DNA of 64,000 nucleotides from Malurus cyaneus samueli (lineage: Eukaryota > Chordata > Aves > Passeriformes > Maluridae). The notes under the pieces were generated by a model. It saw only the letters and a program-made list of their open reading frames with translations, ran no database searches and had not been told where the DNA came from. Made by a program: the position numbers and the translations under genes. The stretch's first letter is position 1, and every line of letters starts with the position of its first letter. The DNA is taken from assembly GCA_009741485.1 (NCBI GenBank), contig CM019217.1, forward strand, positions 32,387,165 through 32,451,164, in the 5' to 3' direction. Shown here in pieces: positions 13,461 to 24,632 of the stretch.

Positions 13461-14143
13461 AGTCCTCTGGAAGTCGGGTCCTGCTTGCTCTTTCTAATCT
13501 GTCAAGATTGATTGCACTCCTTGTAAACTGGTTAATCTCATCTCCTGGAAAACTTCAGATTTACCTTGGGTCCTGGAACACATGAGTGGGACTGCATAGA
13601 AATTGTGATGTTGTGATGTATTGAATCTGTAGAAGCCTCTGAAAGCACCAGAAGACAACCCACAAGGAGAAATTGTAGCAACATAACAGGAAGAGTCTTT
13701 TTTATAGTTTTTTTCCATTAGTTTCTTTTCCTGCCTCAAACTATGTAGGAACATTTTCAGCTTGCTGAATGAACTGTGCAGTGGTAAAGAAGGAGTTTGA
13801 AGATTGAAATGGAGTTAACTCACAGTGTCTTCCTCAGCAGACAATGTATCTTATGTTGAAGTAGTAAGACAATACAGCCTTGGAAATCATGGTAACAATA
13901 AGGCTGAAGCATGATGGTGGTGATGTCCCTGGAGATCTGTTATTACCCCTCATTCATAGCATTTTCTATCTGAGCAAGCATCATTTAGCAGTCCAGTGTC
14001 TATTAGCATGTTAGCTATGATCCTTAAAAAAAACCTCCTGAAGTCATCAATGACTTTGCTGGGAGCCTGCTGGATAAGTACACAGTTATTTGGCTAATAA
14101 TTAGAATAACTTCCTATTTTTCTTCAAAATATCATGATATATT
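13461..14143. other. Gene-free interval
   Basis: Nothing recognised between two CR1 remnants. Confidence 0.5.
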
Positions 14144-14228
14144 GTTGGGGCTGTCCTGTGCAGGGCCAGGAGTTAGACTTTGATAATTCTTGTAGGTCCC
14201 TTCCAATTCAGGATATTCTGTGATTCTC
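14144..14228 (+). mobile_element. CR1 3' end fragment
   Basis: TTGGGGCTGTCCTGTGCAGG through to GGATATTCTGTGATTCT matches the tail of the CR1 copy at 1500-1585, so the two probably belong to the same subfamily. Confidence 0.8.
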
Positions 14229-16524
14229 TAATTTAGTCTCATTTCATTCTGTTTGCAATCTGGTTATAATCATGACAATCATTCTTTTAGGGTATGGAGG
14301 GAAAGTTTGACCAGTAGTTTGAAATAGCCCTGGAATTCTATATAAATAAGGGCTGCACACTGGGTTTTTCAGGAGTTTGTGAGACATTTGGCTATTCCTT
14401 GAGCTCTGTGTATTTTCCCAATGTCAGACGCTGTCTATTCTGAAAAGGAGCTGATAATTTAAGATTATGAAAGAGCTTAGCCGTGATTCTGACGTGCTGG
14501 TGGTCAGCTGTGAGCAAATGTAATTTCTTTCTTTCATCAGGGAAAAAAGTGGTGGTTGTAGAACCATGTTCTAGCATGGTGCACTGTTCCAAAAATGGAA
14601 AGAAATTGGATAAGTAAGGAGTTTGGCACCAAAATTGCACCTTGTGTAAGCATAATTTCCATTTCTAAAATGCATGAAGCGCAAGCTTCAGCAGCAAAAC
14701 TGGTTGCTGATGAATTCTAGATAATAATAAATTCTTTTTCTAAAGATGGGTTTAAAGACTGGCAATGCTACGATGTATCTATTTGTAATGAAATGCCAAT
14801 TCCTACGTACACTTACGAGAACACAGCATTATTCTCTTCACTCATGTTAGCAGCCAGAGCTGGTAAAATTTTGGTGACTGTAATGAAGGGGAGGAGAGAA
14901 GAATTAATTTCCAGTTAAAGCAATGGCAAAATTCTCCCTTAGTATGTGTGGGCTTAAAAATACCGATTTTCTTATTTTACATGTAGATGTTTTATACATG
15001 GAGTTCTTGACGCCCTTTGCTTCATGGTGGCAAATGTGGCAGGGGAGCATGGCTGTAGTTATGCAGACATTTCGGAGCCAAATAAGTACTGTGGAGAGGC
15101 TCAAGCTTCTGAGCTTAACATTTTGACAGTCAGATTATGGAGAAAGGACACTGGCCTTCAGTGGATGTCTAACAATTTTGTCTGAAACAGTGCTTGCTGG
15201 AGGGAAATGGTAAATAACCATTTTTCCCCACATAAAATTCCTTCCATCTGTTCTGCAGTTCATGCAACTAGTACATTAAAAGTATCTGTCAGCTGTGATT
15301 TGTCATTAGCAGTTTCAGTTCAGTGACTGGACTTGTCACACCGTCTGACTATGTAACAGGCACACAAAAACAGGATCTTTTTTTTAATTAAATTTGATAT
15401 TTTAGCCCCTTTTAAATATCTAGCCCCTTTTAAATATCTGAACAGATAAATTAAGCTATTTGTCAGGCAACAATGAGGGTGGGATTCAGCTGCCCTGATT
15501 TTTTCCCTACTTGTATATCTGGATCTGACCTATTGATCCTACATGCCCTCCTGATTCAAAGGGGAAACATATATATTCCAAGGAAAATCTGCTTATTTTT
15601 TAAGGGAGAAAACAAAGTCAGTCTGATAAATTGTTCTCTGGAGGTGCCTGTTTACCCCTCTTGACTAGAAAGATTGCTTAGAATGGTTAATTCATTCTCA
15701 GACCTTTACCTTTGAGACAGCTAACAGTTTTACATCAGATGGTCGTAAATTTCAGTATGCTCTTCTATAACCAAACCACTGAAAAGATTACAATAAAGTA
15801 GTTTTTCCAAGTACATTAATTAAAAGGTCCCTTTGGTCCCATCCCATCCTTGTATTTTAGCCTGGGGAGAAATGAAACTTGCTAGTATTGTGCCTGTGCA
15901 TTTGAGGACCCAAAGTATACTATGTCCTGATCTTATGTCCTGGCCAGCTATGATAGGATGCTCGAAGGCATTCTGCGCCCTTCCAAATTATTGTCATTTT
16001 CCTGACATAAAGGAATCTTTGGGTTTTTTCTGTTTGCAGTTACAATGCCTGGAAAACTTTTTGAAAGACCTTTAGGAAGCTGGATGTTGGCAGCAGGAGC
16101 TACCTCTGTTTCAGAACTCCAGTCTCAAAATCCCTGTAACTTCCTGCTAAAACTGGAAGAAGTTTAGCAATCTCTCTCTCTATTTGATCTTAATCTGAAA
16201 AGGCAAATTGGTTATAAATCTTCTTTGGAAGAGCTTCTAAAGTGGCCATACAGAAAAAAAAAAACCTTTCAAAACTGCTATAAATTAATATAAAATATTC
16301 CCATGACTCCATGACTAACAGAACAGCATCTGTATTCTCCCAATTGCCTGTCCTTCTAGCTATGTCATACTCTTGTCCTAGGGATGCATATCTTACCTAC
16401 TCATTGCTTGCCATATCCAATAGTGTGAGTTGCTTTGTGAAGGGGTGGTATAAAGCAAAGCTGACTGTAACACAGTTGCTAACTGTATGTAACATACAAC
16501 AGACTAAGAAAATAAAGGAAAATT
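14229..16524. other. Gene-free AT-rich interval
   Basis: The only structure noted is a perfect 18-bp tandem duplication at 15403-15438. No exon or transposon is recognised. Confidence 0.5.
15403..15438. repeat. Perfect 18-bp tandem duplication
   Basis: TAGCCCCTTTTAAATATC occurs twice in direct succession without a mismatch, suggesting a recent slippage or duplication event. Confidence 0.9.
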
Positions 16525-17062
16525 CTGCCCCTCTGCTCTAGTGAGACCCCACCTGGTGTGCTGCACCCAGTTCTGGGGTCCTTACCACAGGAGGGAAGTG
16601 AACTCTTGGAGCAAGTCCAGAGCAGGGACCACCAAGTTAGCTAGAGAAATGGAGCACCATTCCTATGGAGAAAGGCTGAGAGAATTGGGATTTTTCAGCC
16701 TGGGAAAAAGATGGCTTTGGGGTGAACTAATTGTGGCCTTCCAATACCTGAAGGGAGCCTACAAGAAAGATGGAGAGAGACTATTTACAAGGCATATGAT
16801 GACAGGACAAGGGGGAAAGGCTGTAAACTGAAAGTAGGCTTGGACTGGATATTTGGAAGAAACTACTATGAGGGTGGTGAGGCACTGGAACTGGTTGTCC
16901 AGAGAAATTATGGATGCCACATCCCTGAAGGTCTTTGAGGCCAGGTTGGCTGGACCTCTGAGCTATCAGGTCTATTGGAAGGTGTCCCTGCCCATGACAG
17001 GGAGGTTGGAACTAGATGATCTTTAATGTCCCTTCCGACCCAAGCCATTCCATGATTCTATT
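16525..17062 (+). mobile_element. CR1 LINE, 5'-truncated, C-terminal RT end and 3' UTR
   Basis: An open frame at 16541-16831 encodes the end of the CR1 ORF2 product (YGERLRELGFFSLGKR, then FQYLKGAYKKDGERLF). It runs into CR1 3' sequence, GGAGGTTGGAACTAGATGA, and an octamer-type tail, CCATGATTCTATTA. Only the last fifth or so of the element is present, so it cannot move. Confidence 0.92.
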
Positions 17063-17542
17063 AATAATTTCTTGGAAAGAAGATACAAAGCTGTTGCATA
17101 GAGAGTTGCAAATAGCTTTTGAGAAGATGTAATATTAGGTGAAGAGCAGCATGGCATGTTGCTGCTTGGAACCTCCTCACCATGGAAAGATCATTTGACA
17201 GCGTAGGGTTGGATTAGCTCCTCCATTTGCACATAGACAGAGGTTGACCTTTCCTGTAAGTGTAGATTGTTATGCCTAGTTGTGGAGTTTTTTCTTGGAG
17301 GAATATTTTATGCATTGAGTACCAGAGGCAGAAGGACCTGTTCTGTACATGACTTCACTTTCATGATCAATGTAATTGTGTGTCTAAGACAAGATTGTGT
17401 TATTTTCTTCCCATACATCTTTATAAACATGTGTCTGCATCGTTGAACTAATAACATGAGCATGAGGAGCCACTGATATATGTGTCCCTTACTTATTTGG
17501 CAAGCTGTCTGATGATGCAACTCCACCATGTCTTCTTGTCAT
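17063..17542. other. Gene-free spacer
   Basis: Unique sequence between a CR1 fragment and the solo LTR; nothing recognised. Confidence 0.5.
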
Positions 17543-17547
17543 GGAAG
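17543..17547. repeat. 5-bp target-site duplication (left)
   Basis: GGAAG directly precedes the LTR and is repeated exactly at 18540-18544. Confidence 0.8.
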
Positions 17548-18539
17548 TGTTATGGGTTAAGGTTTCTCCTTTTGTTCCTTTCTTGGGGAATTTTTCTTTC
17601 TCATTTTGTTGCTGGGATACACTGATTGCCAAGTCATTCTTTTTTGGCTGGGCAATTGGGGAAGACAAAAAAAACCTATGCCCCACCAGAAGGATCTCCC
17701 TTAGCACGCCTGACTGGTAGGGCTTTTTTTGGTTTGGTTTTTTTTTTTTTTCATCCTCTCATCTTGGAGAGAGGGAAGTTCTGTGGAGTTTGGGTCGGGA
17801 GGATGTGTGTGTGTATGGGGTGGGGGGTAGCTTCTCTGCTTGCTTGCTTGGGGAGGAGGTGGACTGCTGTCTGCATGGGAGAGCTCACCTGCTCTTTTCT
17901 GCAGTGCCCAGCATCTCCGGTCGTTGGTTCCTGTTTGCTGCGCTGTGGTCTTCTGCCCTGTGCCTTGCTGGAGACCCCTGAGATTCCAGCTGCAGTGGTC
18001 GAGTTCTGCTGCTTCCCGTTTCGCAGCCGCGGGATTCTGCTCGTCTCTTTGCTCCTCCGGATATTCTGGGGTTTCTTGCTGTCCCGAGGAGCACCGAAAT
18101 CAGCGTTTCTGCTGTGAATTTGCAGAGGACTTTTTCTTCTGTCCATCTCTGCCGGTTTGTGTCCGCCATTGGCCACTGGGAGACTCTGAACCAGCCGGGA
18201 CCCGCCACAGCGCCCCTGCAGCCGCCAGGGAATCATCGCACCCACCCAACCCACCAACAGCGCCCCTGCCGGCCGGGACTGTAACTGCACCAAAGGGGAG
18301 GGTGTGTCTCTGTACGAGGCTGTCATTGGGTTTGTGGCTGGGTTGGCTGATGCTATTGTTTCACCTTTTTATACATTTTAGTAAAAACTGTTATTCCCTT
18401 TTACCCATATTCTTGCCTGAAAGCCCGTGATTTTTTTTCAAAGCTATAATAATTTGGAGGGAAGGGGGGGGGTCATATCCACCACTCCAAGGGGAGTCCC
18501 TGCCTTCACTGGTAAGCACCTGTCTTTCAAACCAAGACA
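17548..18539 (+). mobile_element. Solo LTR of an endogenous retrovirus, about 992 bp
   Basis: The element begins TGTTATGGGTTAAGG and ends CAAACCAAGACA, the TG...CA form of retroviral LTRs. Perfect 5-bp duplications flank it, which is the size usual for ERVL-type insertions. There is no primer-binding site, internal gene or second LTR, so it arose by LTR-LTR recombination. A TATA-like TTTTTATACATTTT lies at about 18366. The central 17900-18310 keeps many CpGs. Open frames of up to 196 codons on both strands are not retroviral proteins. The 3' end resembles songbird LTRs from memory; the exact family is not assigned. Confidence 0.85.
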
Positions 18540-18544
18540 GGAAG
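18540..18544. repeat. 5-bp target-site duplication (right)
   Basis: GGAAG directly follows the LTR and matches 17543-17547. Confidence 0.8.
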
Positions 18545-21500
18545 CAACTGTAGCTTCATGGATGTCCTGGAAGCTTTGCTACCTGCACTAGCTAAGCATA
18601 TGTGTACAGTACACGCACATAGGTAAGAAGCATGTAGGAGTCTCTTCTTTGCTTCAACACACTGTCTTTTCTGCATACAGTGACTTGTAAACAGTGGTAC
18701 CTTTATCATAATTGTACTAGTTTTCCTAGATCTTTGCTGCCTAGCAAGTTTTGACATTATGCAGCAAATTATATGCTCTTGCTCATGCTTTTTTCCAATT
18801 ACTTTCTTGCCTTTTCCAGACATCAAATAAAATTTACTATAATAATTACAATTAAAATTATTATGGTAATGTTTATTACAGTAATAATTTACAATAATTA
18901 TTACAATTATTTCAGTAAAAAACTGCAAGAGTCTTTTTTTTCATTTCTTTAAGAGAGAAGGTACTGTATGAAAAAATGTTTGTGGCATAGAAAAATTATT
19001 ATATAGTGGTATAAACATGATCATATATACCTCCAAAGGAGGAGAATGAAGGTAGGTGTGAAAGCCGAAGTCTCTACTCCTCCCTAGCTTTGAGAAAGCA
19101 CTGAAACCATGTCACAGGTTTCTGCTTGCAACTCTAAACTGAACATCTTCAAGTTGATATCTTGAGATCAAACCCTCCCCTGGCAGACTGTCATCTAATC
19201 TTTCCACTGAAAGGTTGAACCAGGGCAGTGTTTCCTTCAAGGAACACAGAAATTGCTTCGTAGGGGCAGAGTGGTTATGAGAATATGCTCCCAAAGAGGG
19301 ATACAGGTTTTGACCTACATTCTTGAGACTTCAACTGACTAGAAGAATGTTTAAGCCTCAGGCTAGGAACCAAGGGCAGGGAGATGGAGGGACAGATTAT
19401 TGAATCACAGTGAAAGCACTTTCTGCCATGATCTTCATCTTAAGGGTTCAGTTGGTCTGCACCCTACTCTAAATACCTGTCCCCTTTATAGGACTGAAAG
19501 TATAATTTTGGTGCTGGAATTCATAAGAGACAGAGATGAGCTCAGAACTCAGGCACTGCCTGGTTTCCACAAAGCTAGTAAGAGACCAAGATTCTGTAAA
19601 GTAGTGCACGGTGAGCTGGGGTAAATCCTTCTACACGGTCTGGGTTAAGCCCTCAGCAGGGGTTAAAATAAGTGGTAATGTTCACCAAAAGCAGAAGAAC
19701 TGAGTCACAGACCTTCTAATGAATTTCCTGCTGCCTTGAAGGACTTTCTTGCTGGAAGTGCCTCATTTTTTTTTTTGCTTATGCAATCATTACATCAGAC
19801 TAGCACTTGGAGGTGTTGTATTCTTCCAGTTATTTTTTAATTACTTAATTACTAATTTTTAAATTGCTTTTATCTTTTCAGAGCATACATGCTGAAGCTT
19901 AAATTTCTAGTTAGCAAAAGTGGGGTTTTTCAGCCTAATTAGTTGTATTACTGCTGATGAAGCATAATGCACATTTCAGTTGCAGTAGCTTGAAGATAAA
20001 TGTTAAACAATCTGTTTCATAAGTTAATTTAATATTCTGAGTTTGAACCTTCCAAAATATTCCTCTTTCTTCCCATGTGATGTTTCATACAATAGTTTTC
20101 AATGGTACTTTTTCTCATCTTTTAAAAATAGTTTTGTTTGTTCTCAATGATGATTTTTTCTCACCTCTTAAAATGTTTTGTTTATTTTAATATGCCACTC
20201 TAGATGCAATATGTTATGTGGGTAGGTATCCGAGTTTTAACCTTACAAACATATTAAAATGCCTTTTCTTATACTTCTTTTCATAATCACTTTTCTCTTC
20301 AAGAGTATTCAGTGTTCTTTTCCTAAAACAGCCTTTATACACTATGTGGGAAAGTTTGCTAGAAATAGACCTGACGATGTGAGACTCATCAAAGGCAGGA
20401 GGCAAATCTGTGAGATCAGATGCTACATCTCAGCAAAAATGAAACTGTTGGCTGGAGGGTTTCTTTCCAAAGTCTGCCTTTGCAAAAGGGTTGCTTTAGT
20501 AGCATATGCAGACTCTATTCTAATATGCAGACTGTTCCACAAGCAAACAGAAGGTTTCCTCCTCCTTATGCTTGATTCATTTTATAATGGAAAAACAAAC
20601 CCCCTGGGCTTCTAGGCACTATTGGATTCTTTCAAAGAATGTGGTAGAAGGGCAACAAGCTGATCTAGTTTGGGTGGTCATTGTACCCTGGCACCTAAGA
20701 CCCTCAGCTCTCCTAAGCACTTCTGGCATAATCTTGGTCAAATAGTGCAGGCTACCCTGGGGTACCTTTGAGCCTGAGGAATAGCAGCAGCATTCCACAG
20801 AGCAGTGCAACTGCAAGACCATGGGAAAGGGATCATATCCATACTACTAGGAAGCCAACTCGCAAGGTGCATCACGACTGGAACAGATCTGTAATTAAGA
20901 GCCTTTTCGATGTAGTTCCTCCTCTTTCCCTCGGTTGCTTCTTTCAAACTCACGGCTCAATCCCTATAGATGTGCTGATGCAACTATTTGTGGTCCAGTG
21001 CTGCAAACAGGGTCACTGACCCAAAGTACAATAAAAATATTCTTTTCTAATTAGCTACTGACCTGACCGATAAGATGGCCCAGGAATAACTGTGTTGTCC
21101 TGAATTTGGGGACTTTGTTCAGTGGCATTAGCTCTGTTTCCAAGGCTGGAAACTCCATAGCATGGGGAAACTACCACCAAAGCCCCCAGGTCTTTCAATA
21201 ATGCATTCAGACTGGTGCAAAATCATGGGAAGAAAGAAGAGTTCTGATCTGTGTTATATATGCTTAACATCTATAAACATTCCTTACTTACTTAAATAGT
21301 AAAAGTGAGACAATAGAATTTCCTTCCAGGCTTTGCCTGTTACATGTTGAAAACTTAAAGCTTTAAGATGCAGACTTTATGCACAGGCTACTTATGCCTC
21401 TTTGATCTAATTAATGATGCTTTATTTAAATAATAATGCAAGTAAACCCTTGAGATAAATTAGAGAGTTGGAGATGTTTTCCATAATGCAATATTACAAA

Positions 21501-22498
21501 GAGCAACATAAACTCTTATACTGTCTGAATAAATAACAAGAGAGAGTTAGTATCAGATTCAGAACTGTAAACTCACGTTTTGCCGTCCTTTGATCCCAAC
21601 ATGATTATTTGCTCTCAACATAAAGAAATTACTGAGGTGTGACCATGCTGTACAACTCTTTTCTGGGGTGAGAAGGATTGCAGTACATGAAGGACATAGA
21701 AAGTACAAGGGAAAGAGAGGAATTCAGATAGCGGGGAGAAGAGGTGGAAAAGAGGACTTGAAAGGCTAGGCAAACTGTGGTGAAAGATATGTGGAAGTCT
21801 AAGAAAGAGGAAGATACTAGCTGAAGGAAAGGAATAGGATATGATAGAACAAAACATTCACCATTAAGATTTTTAGCCAAGCAGGTGCCTAACACAGAAT
21901 CTAGTATTTTGTGGGCTTTGGGAATTAAAGTAGTTTATTTTCAGGAGCAACCCCCGCTCTATTCATTCCCTGTGATAGCTGCTGCCAGACACCAGTACAT
22001 GGCACTCCTGTGCCAGATGATGATCATTGCCGGCCCAGGCAGACACCCCACCTGGGACCAGGTACAGCCTTTAATAGGCCCAGTACAGGTGAAATCCAGT
22101 TCCTACCTGCTCCCACTAAAGCTGGCAGATGGTGCTCATGGCAGAGCTAAAATAAATCCGAGGGGAAAGAAAGGCTAAAAGTCTCTGTCCTATAGGCTCA
22201 GAAATGTAAAATAAAATAAAGACAAATGAGCTGAACCTCTGTCAAAAGATAGTGGATACCTGTTCCAAGGCAGCTCTGTTCCAAGGCAGCCCCATTGGCT
22301 ATGCAGATCCACCTGTGGGCACAGAGTATGATACACAGGTGTGGATCTGAGCTGGGAACGCAGCTCAGCTCCTATGTCCTGTACAGCTGACTTTAGCAAA
22401 TTCCAAGATAATTTCATTACCAAAAGCCAGGGGAAGAGCTCAGGGCCCTGAAAGACTGGAGGGAGGGGAGACTTTTATCCTAAAGTCATTGTAAAGCC
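18545..22498. other. Gene-free AT-rich interval
   Basis: An AT-rich low-complexity stretch of AATTATTACAATT-like words lies at about 18830-18905. A near duplicate of TGTTCCAAGGCAGC occurs at about 22260-22290. I see no exon, RNA gene or transposon. Confidence 0.5.
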
Positions 22499-22540
22499 AA
22501 AAAAAAAAAAAAAAAAAAAGAAAAAGAAAAAAAAAAAAAA
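22499..22540 (+). repeat. Poly-A/purine tract
   Basis: About 42 nt of A with two isolated G residues. No retroposed gene is recognisable next to it. Confidence 0.95.
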
Positions 22541-22639
22541 TCCAGGATAGCAACGTTGGAGAGACAAAGACTGTCATGGACCAGTGCGAGTTTGCAAAAT
22601 TATATGTAAATGACCCAGTTTTGACCATGGTGGCCCTCA

Positions 22640-23240
22640 GCTAATCCCGGAGAAAAAAATCTACTTAGCAAAGGGAAGTTTTGTTTAATATTGTTAACAG
22701 GCCCCAAAATGCTGAATATATTTATACTTTCAGGAAAATGCCATATCCTTTTGCTTCAGTGATGAAGTGGGATCGCAAGAGTTTAATGCAAATGGTATAA
22801 AAGTCATGCAGCATTTTGTCCATAATCTGTACTCAGTGCTGGTAAAAATAAGCATTAGACATGTGTTTCCATAATAGGAGCCATTCTTGCTGCTGAATGT
22901 GTTTGGCTAAGCCCATACTGTTCTGTGTACATTGACCAAAGGAGAGGTTCCCTCTGGATTTACTCTCCTAAAGGTGTCCCAAGGAAATGAGGATGTTTTT
23001 CTCTCCTCCCTGGCTGACTCCTCACATCATCCCGCCGTGTGACCTTTTCCCCATTAATCTTGGATAGGAGCTTTTCCTGTATTTACAGGTTAAATGGAAG
23101 GTACACATTCCACTTTTTACTCATTGTATGAAGATCTTTTTGTCTGATTCCGAATAAAGGGTCGGGTTGATTTACAAATTGCGGGTCAGCCCATTCCCCG
23201 ACTTGGGCAAACAGCCCAGGTCAAATCTCCTCAAAGCCTC
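22640..23240. promoter_or_regulatory. Candidate conserved non-coding sequence downstream of HELT
   Basis: This is unique sequence with balanced composition and many developmental-factor-like cores, such as ATGCAAAT (an octamer near 22786) and CCATTAATCTTGG (near 23051). It has no transposon features and sits 0.6-1.2 kb past the HELT polyadenylation site. The call is inference. Confidence 0.25.
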
Positions 23241-23901
23241 CCCACCCAACCGGAATAAGTTAATTTATCCCTCGACGGCTCCGGGCCCGCCGGGCATAGC
23301 CGGGCTGTCCTGCTTCCAGAGGCTATGGAGACACTCGTGACGCTTGGTTCAGAAGGGACTGGAGTTGCCCCGTCGGGAGGGAGCCGGCGACGGAGTGGAG
23401 GGGCTCGTTCTCAGGAGCTTCCATCGGTTTTACTCTCGTCGACCGGCACCTCCGCAGCGGCTGCCTCCCCTCCCCGCCCCGTCCTGCGCCTTCACCATTA
23501 TTCATCCTCCTCTGAACATGCTGCGCCGCAGAGAAATTCGCCGGCAAAGCACACGGGAGATGCCGGTGCCGTTCGGACTCGTGCCCATGGGACGGCAGCA
23601 CCCGCGGGGTTTGCGGGAGAGTAGGGCATTCACCACTTCTGGGACACCCCGGGACTCCCTCCCAGCCTCCCGTGACGGCCTGGGAACAGAGGCCGGACGG
23701 TACCGACACCCGGCCCCTCACGTCCTGCGCCGCCTGCCCGAAGCGCCAGCCACAGCCGGTGCGTGCAGCAACCTCCCTGGCCCTCGCGGACCCCATCTAG
23801 CTTGGGTCTGTTTTTTGCCCTGGGTAGATGCGTGGGGAGACTCCCACCGCCACCCGAGGAAGCTCCCTCATGGAAACAAAAAGGAGCGGCGGGTATAAAC
23901 G

Positions 23902-23907
23902 TTTATT
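23902..23907 (-). terminator. HELT polyadenylation signal AATAAA
   Basis: The minus strand reads AATAAA about 230 nt past the HELT stop codon. A T-rich stretch (CTTTTTGTTTCC) follows at about 23870-23882, as expected for the downstream element. Cleavage is predicted near 23885, giving a 3' UTR of about 250 nt. Confidence 0.7.
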
Positions 23908-24135
23908 CCAAGGCATCACTTGTACAGGCACTGCACCCGAAGGTGGAAAGACGAGCGGGTGGGGGCAGCTCCAGGCCCTCGGAGAGAGCCGGGTGGCGGC
24001 AATTCTGAGGCCCCGGGGGCGCCTCGCCCTACGGAACCCCCGCGTATCTCCCTGCCCCTGGCAGCCTCCCCTGCGCCCGGGTGTAACCCGCAGTGTCCGC
24101 GGTTATAAATAGGATTTTTTCAGGTGGGACAGTCT

Positions 24136-24632
24136 CTATAGCATGGAGGGGTGCTGGCCCGGGGGCAGCCCGAAGGCGTTGGGGTGGGAATGGCCGAGGA
24201 GGTTGAGGTAGTGGCGGTCCAGCCCCTGCACGGATGAGAGGAAGGTGCTGCGCTGCTGACCGGGGCTGGCGAGGGGTACGGCGGTGCTGGGCAGGTGGTA
24301 GGGCAGGGAGGGGCTGCGAGCGGCGCCGTGCCAGGGGAATGACCCCCCCGAGGGCGGCTGGAGCACCACCTCGGCGGGACTGTGGACGTGCCCGGGGCAC
24401 TCGGGCCCAGGGTGTAGCTGATAGGAAAAGTCCGGCTCCGGGAGGGAGCCCAGGGAGGTGAAGAGAGGCTCAGTGACGAAGCGCGCTTTGGACTGGAGAA
24501 AGGCCAATATACGGGCATACTTGGTGTCTTTGGTCTCCATCCTCTCCACCGTCGTCAGGTAGTGGACCAGGTTCTTCATGCACTCGTGGTAGCCATAGTG
24601 GAAGTAATTGGCGAACTCGGAGAGTAGCTCTG
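24136..24632 (-). CDS. HELT: HELT coding exon 4 (residues 77-241, stop)
   Basis: The exon begins after a CTTTCCAG acceptor. It carries the Orange domain and the whole C-terminal tail, including the conserved-looking segments LGSLPEPDFSYQLHP and VQGLDRHYLNLLGHSHPNA, and ends in TAG at 24136-24138. Confidence 0.95.

Noticed and set aside
17751..18430. Frames of 163-196 codons on both strands
   Set aside because: They lie inside the solo LTR and match no retroviral or host protein. They are not genes.
22499..22540. Poly-A tract as the tail of a processed pseudogene
   Set aside because: The sequence upstream resembles no known mRNA, and no flanking duplication is evident.
23323..23898. Frames of 157 and 184 codons 3' of HELT
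   Set aside because: They are overlapping frames on opposite strands in a CpG island, low in complexity, with no family match.
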